Of a stretch of DNA of 11,500 bases, positions 1-5,592 are shown one piece after another. The stretch's first letter is position 1; every line of letters begins with the position of its first letter. The stretch spans positions 1-11,500 of the forward strand of contig JANPBI010000026.1 of NCBI GenBank assembly GCA_031430315.1. Direction: 5' to 3'. A model generated the notes under the pieces. That model worked only from the letters and a program-made list of their open reading frames with translations, made no database searches and was not told the origin of the DNA. This stretch comes from JAJNPS01 sp031430315. Its GTDB lineage: Bacteria > Pseudomonadota > Alphaproteobacteria > Rhodobacterales > Rhodobacteraceae. The translations under genes and the position numbers were made by a program.

Positions 1-451
1 CAACGGGTTCATGGATCGAGATCGGCTGGAATGCGGCGTGGTAGAAATACAAGACCACCGCCGCCGACAAGACCTGAAGGTACAACGCACCCAGAGCCGC
101 CGAAGCGATCGACACGATGGTGTTCATGGGCGAATGTTTCATGATGGCCGAGGTCGGACCTTCGGATCCTGCCACAGCCCCCATGGCCTTGGTGTGGGTC
201 ATGTACATGAACACGCCCGACATCACGTAAAGTACGAAATCGCCCCGGATTTTGTTGCCCATCAGGCCAAGCAGATCGAACATCACGTACATGATCAGGA
301 TCAAGAGCACGGTCTGAAAGATGTTCAGGATCAAGCCCATCATCGCATGACCATGTGACTTGCGGACGTTGCGGACAGCGGCGTGAAAGATCAGCTCCAG
401 CATGCCGAAGGCGGATCGCGATGCGGTCGGAGGAAGCTGAGGTCGGAACAT
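1..451 (-). CDS. KpsM-like ABC-2 polysaccharide export permease (5' part only)
   Basis: The first 150 codons of a membrane protein are visible; the rest lies beyond base 1. The frame is open from an ATG at 451 and reads MFRPQLPPTASRSAFGMLEL, then three strongly hydrophobic stretches at about residues 39-60, 72-90 and 111-139. This fits the inner-membrane permease of ABC-2 exporters that carry capsule or other polysaccharides across the cytoplasmic membrane together with an ATPase that is not in view. A second in-frame ATG at 403 would drop the 16-residue cytosolic lead; I prefer 451 because the extension is polar and has an AAGG element just upstream. The gene diverges from cysQ, and neighbouring kdsB-like and glycosyltransferase genes support a role in surface polysaccharide export. 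The family call rests on hydropathy, overall resemblance and context rather than a diagnostic motif, so another ABC-2 permease remains possible. Confidence 0.68.
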   Translation of the reverse strand, partial: MFRPQLPPTASRSAFGMLELIFHAAVRNVRKSHGHAMMGLILNIFQTVLLILIMYVMFDLLGLMGNKIRGDFVLYVMSGVFMYMTHTKAMGAVAGSEGPTSAIMKHSPMNTIVSIASAALGALYLQVLSAAVVLYFYHAAFQPISIHEPV

Positions 452-481
452 GCCAGCCTTTGCACGAGTAAGGGACGGAGC

Positions 482-499
482 GGGCGATCACAATCGCCC
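482..499. promoter_or_regulatory. 18-bp inverted repeat in the divergent intergenic region
   Basis: GGGCGAT, a CACA centre and ATCGCCC form perfect 7-bp arms. The element lies 31 bp upstream of the permease start and 30 bp upstream of the candidate cysQ -35 box. No T-run follows on either strand, so it does not look like an intrinsic terminator. It could be an operator or a 5'-leader hairpin of the permease mRNA. Function is inferred. Confidence 0.4.
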
Positions 500-528
500 C
501 CGCTGAGGACCCTTGTGACAGGCAAATC

Positions 529-557
529 TTGCCGTTCCATTGAAGGCGCAGGATAAG
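529..557 (+). promoter_or_regulatory. candidate sigma70-type promoter for cysQ-kdsB
   Basis: TTGCCG (529-534), a 17-bp spacer and GATAAG (552-557) match the -35 and -10 consensus at four of six positions each. This would give a leader of about 50 nt before cysQ. It is a weak match found by eye, and it overlaps the candidate promoter of the divergent permease gene. Confidence 0.3.
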
Positions 558-578
558 GGCGGAACGATGACACTTCAA
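550..578 (-). promoter_or_regulatory. candidate sigma70-type promoter for the KpsM-like permease
   Basis: On the minus strand TTGAAG (578-573), a 17-bp spacer and TATCCT (555-550) each match the consensus at four of six positions. The leader would be about 90 nt and would contain the 482-499 dyad. The -10 box overlaps the one proposed for cysQ on the other strand, so the two promoters could be mutually exclusive. Confidence 0.3.
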
Positions 579-615
579 CTGCCGGAAGATCCGGCTAATT
601 CCCGGGGTCTTTACG

Positions 616-1428
616 ATGGATTTTGTTCAACTGGTTCCTTTGATGCGCAGACTGGCCCTGGTTGCCGGTGACGAGATCATGCGGGTTTACGACGGCCCTG
701 ATTTCGATGTGCGGACAAAAGACGATGCCAGTCCCGTCACCGAGGCAGACGAAGCGGCGGACAAGATCATATCCTTCGGACTGCGCGAGGCATTTCCCGA
801 TGTGACCCTGATTACCGAGGAACAAGCCGCAAGCCACTCTTTGCAGGCGCAGGACTTTCTGATTGTGGATCCGCTGGACGGCACCAAGGAGTTTGTCCAG
901 CGGCGAGGCGATTTCACTGTGAATATCGCCTATGTGGGCAAAGGCGTGCCCTTGCGCGGGGTGGTCTATGCCCCGGCGCAGGGACGGCTGTTTCTGACTT
1001 TGACCGACGGCACTTCGGTCGAAGAGACCGGCCCTTTTGCCAAGGATCAGATGGGTGCGGTGCGCCCCATCCATGTGGCCAGTCCCGACAACGCGGCATT
1101 GCGGATCGTCGCATCAAAGTCGCATCGGGATGCGGCGACCGATGCCTATATCGCAGACTATGCGGTGGCCGACATGAAAAGTGCCGGGTCGTCGCTGAAG
1201 TTCTGCCTAGTGGCGACAGGCGAGGCGGATTTCTATCCACGGCTGGGGCGCACGATGGAATGGGACACCGCGGCAGGAGATGCCGTGTTGCGCGGTGCGG
1301 GAGGGATGGTCTTACGCATGGATGACCACCAGCCGCTGGCTTACGGCAAAACCGGCTGGGACAATCCGTTCTTTCTTGCGCTGGCCCCTGGCGTAGCGCT
1401 GATACCGCCGGTGGTCGTCGCGGGATGA
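616..1428 (+). CDS. cysQ: 3'(2'),5'-bisphosphate nucleotidase CysQ
   Basis: A 270-residue member of the inositol monophosphatase-like, lithium-sensitive phosphatase superfamily. It removes the 3'-phosphate of PAP (3'-phosphoadenosine 5'-phosphate), the by-product of PAPS-dependent sulfation and PAPS reduction, giving AMP. Visible metal-site motifs are TEE at residues 67-69, DPLDGT at 85-90 (Asp85 and Asp88) and EWDTAAGDA at 215-223 with Asp217. AGSSLKFC at 190-197 fits the CysQ branch better than inositol monophosphatases. Length is normal for the family. The ATG at 616 places the first helix correctly; the ribosome site before it is poor. The stop overlaps the next start as ATGA, so translation with the kdsB-like gene is probably coupled. 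Its presence in a cluster that ends with a sulfotransferase suggests local PAP recycling, which is inference. Confidence 0.93.
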   Translation: MDFVQLVPLMRRLALVAGDEIMRVYDGPDFDVRTKDDASPVTEADEAADKIISFGLREAFPDVTLITEEQAASHSLQAQDFLIVDPLDGTKEFVQRRGDFTVNIAYVGKGVPLRGVVYAPAQGRLFLTLTDGTSVEETGPFAKDQMGAVRPIHVASPDNAALRIVASKSHRDAATDAYIADYAVADMKSAGSSLKFCLVATGEADFYPRLGRTMEWDTAAGDAVLRGAGGMVLRMDDHQPLAYGKTGWDNPFFLALAPGVALIPPVVVAG

Positions 1429-2219
1429 GCGTTCTCATCGTCATCCCGGCGCGCTATGCCTCGACCCGCTATCCCGGCAAGCCGCTGGTCCCCTTGCGCG
1501 GCCCGGATGGCGACAAGACGCTGATTCGCCGCAGCTGGGAGGCGGCGATGCGTGTGTCCGGCGAGAATCGGGTGGTGGTTGCGACCGATGATGCGCGGAT
1601 TGCCACCCATGCGGCCGGGTTCGGTGCCGAAATCGTGATGACGTCGGACACCTGCCGCAACGGCACCGAACGCTGCGCCGAGGTAGCGCGCGGGATGCCT
1701 GACGCCGACCTGATCGTAAACCTGCAGGGCGATGCGCCCCTCACCCCGCCCGCCTTTGTCGAGGCGCTGCTTGCTGGCATCGCGGCCGATTCGAAGGCGG
1801 CAATTGCAACGCCGGTCTTGCGCTGCGACGGACGCGCACTGGCAGGGTTCAGAGCAGATCGGGCGTCCGGACGCGTCGGTGGCACGACGGCGGTCTTTGG
1901 GCCGGACCAACGCGCGCTGTACTTTTCCAAAGAAGTTATTCCCTTTGCATCCGGCCAGTTTGGCCCGGACGACCCGACCCCGGTATTCCATCATGTCGGG
2001 GTCTACGCCTATCGCCGCGCGGCCCTTTTGGACTATCCGACCTGGCCCGAAGGCGCGCTGGAGCGGCTTGAAGGGCTGGAGCAGTTGCGGTTTCTGGAAC
2101 AGGGCAGACCGGTGCTGTGCGTCGAAGTCCAGGCGAATGGCCGCGCTTTTTGGGAACTGAACAACCCGTCGGACGTTGCCTTGATAGAAAGTATTCTGGC
2201 GCAACAAGCGCTGGCCTAA
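1425..2219 (+). CDS. kdsB: 3-deoxy-manno-octulosonate cytidylyltransferase-like (KdsB/KpsU)
   Basis: A 264-residue GT-A-like nucleotidyltransferase. Family members couple CTP to Kdo, giving CMP-Kdo for LPS or for the Kdo linker of group 2-type capsules. The N-terminal nucleotide loop IPARYASTRYPGKPL (residues 7-21) is canonical, as are NGTERCAEV (79-87), ALYFSK (164-169), HHVGVYAYR (189-197) and LEGLEQLRFLEQG (215-227). Two usually conserved sites differ. QGDEP is QGDAP at 101-105, and the C-terminal VDTPED-type metal motif reads LNNPSD at 245-250, with Asn replacing Asp. The start overlaps the cysQ stop. Next to a KpsM-like permease it occupies the place of the capsule-specific enzyme KpsU, so it may be a capsule paralogue acting on Kdo or a related acid. 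The family is sure; the exact substrate is less so. Confidence 0.87.
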   Translation: MSVLIVIPARYASTRYPGKPLVPLRGPDGDKTLIRRSWEAAMRVSGENRVVVATDDARIATHAAGFGAEIVMTSDTCRNGTERCAEVARGMPDADLIVNLQGDAPLTPPAFVEALLAGIAADSKAAIATPVLRCDGRALAGFRADRASGRVGGTTAVFGPDQRALYFSKEVIPFASGQFGPDDPTPVFHHVGVYAYRRAALLDYPTWPEGALERLEGLEQLRFLEQGRPVLCVEVQANGRAFWELNNPSDVALIESILAQQALA

Positions 2220-2334
2220 CATGCCGCAACAAGCCTGAATGACGAGGATTTCATAATGCTCCCCCTTAAACTTTGTCATGACATTCGATTATGTGCCGGT
2301 TGCCACCGAGGTGCCGCAATAGCGACAGAATGTC

Positions 2335-2363
2335 TTGGATTGTTGCACCCCGCGTCGTACTCT
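2335..2363 (+). promoter_or_regulatory. weak candidate promoter for galU
   Basis: TTGGAT (2335-2340), a 17-bp spacer and TACTCT (2358-2363) lie in the 182-bp spacer before galU. The inferred start near 2370 leaves a leader of about 30 nt. A CACCCC/GGGGTG inverted repeat (2346-2351 and 2369-2374) spans the -10 box. The -10 match is poor; the main support is the length of the gap, which suggests that galU has its own promoter. Confidence 0.25.
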
Positions 2364-2401
2364 GTGGTGGGGTGTTCCAGTTGGCAGCAAGAGTGAGTTC
2401 C

Positions 2402-3295
2402 ATGAAGCCGAAAAAAGTTACCAAAGCCATTTTCCCCGTCGCCGGCCTGGGTACAAGGTTCCTGCCCGCGACCAAATCCATTCCAAAAGAGATCATGACG
2501 CTTGTCGACCGTCCGTTGATCCAATACGCGATCGACGAGGCCCGTGCCGCTGGCATCAAAGAGTTCATTTTCGTAACCTCGCGCGGGAAATCCGCGCTGG
2601 AAGACTATTTCGACCACGCGCCAGAGCTGGAAAGCGAGCTGCGCCGCAAGGGCAAGACCGACTTGTTGGACATCCTCAAGGACACCAACATGGACAGCGG
2701 TGCCATCGCTTATGTTCGCCAGAACCGGGCCATGGGTCTGGGGCACGCCGTCTGGTGCGCGCGCCGACTGATTGGCAACGAGCCCTTTGCGGTGCTGCTG
2801 CCAGATGACGTGATCGCCGCTGAAAAGCCTTGTCTGCAGCAGATGATCGAGGCCTATGAGCAGACCGGCGGCTGCATGGTCGCCGCCATGGAAGTGCCGC
2901 CCGAAAAGGCCAAGCTTTACGGCGTTTTGGACATTGCCGAGGACATGGGGGCGATCGTGTCGACCAAGGGACTGGTCGAAAAACCCAAGACCGAGGATGC
3001 GCCGTCGAACCTGGCGGTCATCGGGCGCTATATCCTGACGCCCAAGATCATGACAAACCTGAACAAGATCAAGCAGGGCGTCGGCGGTGAGATCCAGTTG
3101 ACCGACGCGATCCACCAAGAGGCTAAGGCCGGCAAGGTGTTTGGCTACCGGTTCCGGGGTCACCGCTATGACTGCGGCTCAAAGGCCGGGTTCTTGCAGG
3201 CAACGGTCGCCTTTGGCCTGTCGCGGCCTGACCTGCGCGACGAGTTCAATGCCTACCTGAACGACATGGTCGCCCTGCAAAAGGCTGCGCAGTGA
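2402..3295 (+). CDS. galU: UTP-glucose-1-phosphate uridylyltransferase GalU
   Basis: A 297-residue cytosolic enzyme that makes UDP-glucose from UTP and glucose-1-phosphate, the entry point to UDP-glucose, UDP-galactose and UDP-glucuronate for glycan synthesis. The signature FPVAGLGTRFLPATKSIPKE spans residues 11-30. Other family marks are RGKSALEDYFD (61-71), LLPDD (132-136), LVEKPK (191-196), GGEIQLTDAI (228-237) and YDCGSKAGF (256-264). Length is normal. The frame is open back to 2291, but the ATG at 2402 is the right start: the family N-terminus begins here and the 37 upstream codons look unlike protein. It is separated from kdsB by 182 bp and followed after 34 bp by a glycosyltransferase, probably in the same transcript. 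Confidence 0.96.
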   Translation: MKPKKVTKAIFPVAGLGTRFLPATKSIPKEIMTLVDRPLIQYAIDEARAAGIKEFIFVTSRGKSALEDYFDHAPELESELRRKGKTDLLDILKDTNMDSGAIAYVRQNRAMGLGHAVWCARRLIGNEPFAVLLPDDVIAAEKPCLQQMIEAYEQTGGCMVAAMEVPPEKAKLYGVLDIAEDMGAIVSTKGLVEKPKTEDAPSNLAVIGRYILTPKIMTNLNKIKQGVGGEIQLTDAIHQEAKAGKVFGYRFRGHRYDCGSKAGFLQATVAFGLSRPDLRDEFNAYLNDMVALQKAAQ

Positions 3296-3314
3296 CTGCG
3301 CTGCCTTTGGCAGC
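3287..3314 (+). other. two adjoining short hairpins at the galU / glycosyltransferase junction
   Basis: GCGCAGT-G-ACTGCGC (3287-3301) is a 15-nt dyad covering the galU stop codon. It runs straight into GCTGCC-TTT-GGCAGC (3300-3314). The two share bases 3300-3301, so they could compete. No T-tract follows, so this is not a standard intrinsic terminator. It might stabilise or process the mRNA between galU and the next gene. Confidence 0.3.
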
Positions 3315-3329
3315 CTGAACGAGGCTTGC

Positions 3330-4376
3330 ATGGCCGGCATACCGCAGGACTTGGGCGCGCTGCTGGTGGCGGCGCGCCTTGCTTGGCGGATGCGCTGGAA
3401 ACGCCGCCGGTTGCTGCTGCGCGGCATAAGGGCCGTGCGCGGTCTGCGAATCCTGGCAGACAGGACGGACCGGATTGGGGCGGGGCAGATCCTGCTGGCC
3501 GCATGCATGCGCAACGAAGCGTTACGGCTGCCCTACTTTCTGGACTACTACCGGACCCTTGGTGTCAGGCATTTCCTGATCGTCGACAATGCAAGTGACG
3601 ATGGAACGGTTGCCCTGTTGCAAGATCAGCCGGACGTGTCCCTTTGGCAGGCGCCAGGCAGTTATAGAGCGGCGCGGTTCGGGCTGGACTGGGTGAATGG
3701 ACTTCTGCGCCGATACGGGCATGGCCATTGGGTCCTGACCGTTGATGCCGATGAATTGCTGGTCTACCCGTATTGCGAAACACGTAGTCTGGAAGCGCTG
3801 ACCGGATGGCTGGAACAGTCCGAACGACAGGCGCTTGGGGCAATGATGCTGGACCTGTATCCCAAGGGGCCAACGTCCGAAACCGACTACAGCCCCGGGC
3901 AAGACCCGCGCCATGTTCTGGACTGGTTCGATGCAGGAAACTACGCCCAACAGGTCCAGCCAGTGTTGGGCAACCTGTGGATTCAGGGGGGCGTGCGGGG
4001 ACGCGCGTTTTTTGCCGACAGACCGCGGCAAGCGCCAACTTTGAACAAGGTCCCGCTGGTAAGATGGCATCGCCGGTACGCTTATGTAAATTCGACCCAC
4101 ACGATCCTGCCGCCCAGGTTGAACCGGACCTATGCGACCGACGGGGGAGAGGTGACATCGGGCCTGCTTTTGCACACGAAATTCTTGCCTGTCATTGCCG
4201 AGAAATCGCGCGAAGAACTGCAGCGTCGCCAGCATTTCGCCGATCCCGACACCTATCGCGACTATCACCAAGCTGCCGCCGCGGGGCCAGACCTGTGGTG
4301 CACGGGGTCGACGCGTCTTGGGGGATGGCGCCAGTTTGAGGCGCGCGGACTGATGTCGCGGGGCGGCTGGGTGTGA
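3330..4376 (+). CDS. GT-A glycosyltransferase, Glyco_tranf_2_4-like (first of a tandem pair)
   Basis: A 348-residue protein resembling the family 2-like glycosyltransferases of the Glyco_tranf_2_4 type. A basic N-terminal stretch (residues 16-41) precedes the catalytic domain. RNEALRLPYFLDYY (61-74) is the nucleotide-binding start, VDNASDDGT (85-93) the second conserved loop, and VDADELLVYP (138-147) the DxD-type metal site (Asp139, Asp141). Further marks are LDLYPKG (174-180), GNLWIQGGVRGR (214-225), YVNSTH (252-257) and LHTKF (281-285). It has no signal peptide or clear membrane segment and should act at the cytosolic face. GAGG sits six bases before the ATG. It lies 34 bp after galU and is paralogous along its whole length to the next gene. 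Donor and acceptor cannot be read from sequence; UDP-hexose use is plausible beside galU. Confidence 0.85.
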   Translation: MAGIPQDLGALLVAARLAWRMRWKRRRLLLRGIRAVRGLRILADRTDRIGAGQILLAACMRNEALRLPYFLDYYRTLGVRHFLIVDNASDDGTVALLQDQPDVSLWQAPGSYRAARFGLDWVNGLLRRYGHGHWVLTVDADELLVYPYCETRSLEALTGWLEQSERQALGAMMLDLYPKGPTSETDYSPGQDPRHVLDWFDAGNYAQQVQPVLGNLWIQGGVRGRAFFADRPRQAPTLNKVPLVRWHRRYAYVNSTHTILPPRLNRTYATDGGEVTSGLLLHTKFLPVIAEKSREELQRRQHFADPDTYRDYHQAAAAGPDLWCTGSTRLGGWRQFEARGLMSRGGWV

Positions 4377-4390
4377 CGCGCAGCCCCTGG

Positions 4391-4420
4391 ACCGACGCCC
4401 GGGCAGTCGGTGCTCTGTTT
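4391..4420 (+). terminator. putative weak rho-independent terminator after the first glycosyltransferase
   Basis: ACCGAC (4391-4396) and GTCGGT (4406-4411) form a 6-bp stem with a GC-rich 9-nt loop. It begins 14 bp after the stop codon and is followed by a modestly T-rich stretch, GCTCTGTTT. The stem is short and the T-run is interrupted, so termination may be partial. A promoter just downstream supports a boundary between transcription units here. Confidence 0.38.
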
Positions 4421-4456
4421 ACATATTCGAACTTGTTTTCTAGAATCGAAACAGAG
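4413..4456. repeat. 8-bp inverted repeat framing a promoter
   Basis: CTCTGTTT (4413-4420) and AAACAGAG (4449-4456) are perfect inverted copies with a 28-bp gap. The first overlaps the -35 box and the second covers the bases just after the -10 box and the expected start site. An additional ATTC/GAAT pair (4425-4428 and 4443-4446) lies inside. Arms placed like this suit a repressor operator. As RNA the element would be cut by the start site, so a DNA role is likelier. Confidence 0.45.
4418..4446 (+). promoter_or_regulatory. good sigma70-type promoter for the second glycosyltransferase operon
   Basis: TTTACA (4418-4423), a spacer of exactly 17 bp and TAGAAT (4441-4446) match the -35 and -10 consensus at five of six positions each. 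It is the best promoter match in the window. It sits in a locally AT-rich patch and would start transcription near 4453, giving a leader of about 130 nt. It would drive the glycosyltransferase, the Core-2-type protein and the sulfotransferase. Confidence 0.55.
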
Positions 4457-4533
4457 GGCGGTGGGGGACCATAATCCTGCCTAAAATATCATGTAATCGC
4501 GGCGTGGTGCGGGCAAAGCGTTCACCAATGTCT

Positions 4534-4552
4534 TGTACACGCGCTGTACAGC
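4534..4552. promoter_or_regulatory. paired TGTACA dyad in the leader of the glycosyltransferase operon
   Basis: TGTACA (4534-4539) and TGTACA (4545-4550) flank CGCGC. Each hexamer is itself a palindrome, and the second is the core of a 10-bp perfect palindrome, GCTGTACAGC (4543-4552). A direct repeat ACGCGCTG at 4539-4546 and 4555-4562 overlaps it. The element lies 30-50 bp upstream of the start codon and about 80-100 bp after the promoter. It could bind a dimeric regulator or fold in the mRNA leader. Function is unknown. Confidence 0.35.
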
Positions 4553-4581
4553 CAACGCGCTGAAACGTTTAGGGATTGCGG

Positions 4582-5592
4582 TTGGGCGTTTTGAATACCT
4601 TTCGACTGCGATGGCAACGCAAGCGCTTTTTGGCGCGGGCCGTTCTGCGTCGTCGCCAACTGGCCGTCGTCGAGGATCGTACCAGACTGATCCGGCCCGA
4701 TGAGATCCTGCTTTTCTGTACCTTGCGCAACGAACGCCTTCGCCTGCCGTTCTTTCTGTCTTACTACCGCGAAATGGGGGTCGGACATTTCCTGTTCGTC
4801 GACAACGGGTCTGACGACGGCAGCCGGGAATATCTGGCGATGCAGGGCGATGTGTCCGTCTGGTCGACCCAAGCCAGCTATCGTCAGGCCCGGTTCGGGA
4901 TGGACTGGCTCACGCTGCTGCAGCGTCGGCATGGGCACAATCACTGGTGTCTGACGGTCGACGCGGATGAATTCCTGGTCTATCCATTCTGCGAAACCCG
5001 GCCGTTGCGGGCATTGACGGATTGGCTGGACCTTTCACAGGTACGATCATTCTCGACACTGTTGTTGGACATGTATCCCAAGGGCGATCCAGGACTTCAG
5101 CCCTATGTCGAAGGGCAAAATCCCTTTGACCTGGCGGCCTGGTTCGACAGCGGGAACTATTCGATCAGCCGAAACGACAGGTATGGCAACCTTTGGATTC
5201 AGGGCGGTCCTCGCGCTCGCGTGTTCTTTGCCGACAAGCCCGCGTTGGCGCCAGCGCTGAACAAGATCCCGCTGGTGAAATGGAATCGCCGCTACGCTTA
5301 TGTCAATTCCACCCACATGCTGTTGCCGCGCGGGCTAAACCTTGTCTACGATGGTTGGGGTGGGGAAAAGGCATCCGGGGTCCTTTTGCACGCCAAGTTT
5401 CTGGACTCGTTTGCCGCCAAGGCCGAAGAGGAAATTACCCGCCGCCAGCATTTCGCCGACAGTTTGGAATACCGCGCCTACCGCGAAACACTGCGGAACC
5501 AGCCGGATCTCTGGTGTCGGCTCAGCGAGAAATACATCAACTGGCGGCAACTGGAGATCCTGGGCCTGATGTCCAAGGGGAACTGGGCGTGA
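4582..5592 (+). CDS. GT-A glycosyltransferase, Glyco_tranf_2_4-like (second of the pair)
   Basis: A 336-residue paralogue of the preceding gene, alike from end to end. Counting from the chosen start, it shows RNERLRLPFFLSYY (residues 49-62), VDNGSDDGS (73-81), VDADEFLVYP (126-135, the DxD metal site), LDMYPKG (162-168), GNLWIQGGPRAR (202-213), YVNSTH and LHAKF. The start is a TTG. An in-frame stop lies at 4570-4572 and there is no ATG before about residue 66. TTG 4582 has AGGG seven bases upstream, whereas TTG 4576 is too close to it; TTG 4591 is another option. The stop overlaps the following GTG start as GTGA, indicating coupled translation. It probably adds a different sugar, or acts on a different acceptor, from its twin. 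Cytosolic; substrates unknown. Confidence 0.84.
   Translation: MGVLNTFRLRWQRKRFLARAVLRRRQLAVVEDRTRLIRPDEILLFCTLRNERLRLPFFLSYYREMGVGHFLFVDNGSDDGSREYLAMQGDVSVWSTQASYRQARFGMDWLTLLQRRHGHNHWCLTVDADEFLVYPFCETRPLRALTDWLDLSQVRSFSTLLLDMYPKGDPGLQPYVEGQNPFDLAAWFDSGNYSISRNDRYGNLWIQGGPRARVFFADKPALAPALNKIPLVKWNRRYAYVNSTHMLLPRGLNLVYDGWGGEKASGVLLHAKFLDSFAAKAEEEITRRQHFADSLEYRAYRETLRNQPDLWCRLSEKYINWRQLEILGLMSKGNWA

Noticed and set aside
11..358. 115-codon open frame on the plus strand at the left edge
   Set aside because: It is rich in His, Asp and Gln from reading the permease gene backwards. The minus-strand frame has clear membrane segments.
1341..2279. 312-codon open frame on the minus strand opposite the kdsB-like gene
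   Set aside because: It is antisense to a well-supported gene, has no recognisable motif, and is expected in GC-rich DNA with biased third positions.
2276..3163. 295-codon open frame on the minus strand opposite galU
   Set aside because: It mirrors galU codon by codon. The plus-strand frame carries the full GalU signature, so this is a shadow.
5193..5588. 132 extra codons in frame before the Core-2-type glycosyltransferase
   Set aside because: They overlap the real second glycosyltransferase in another frame and read as arginine-rich shadow protein. The GTG at 5589 starts the recognisable fold.
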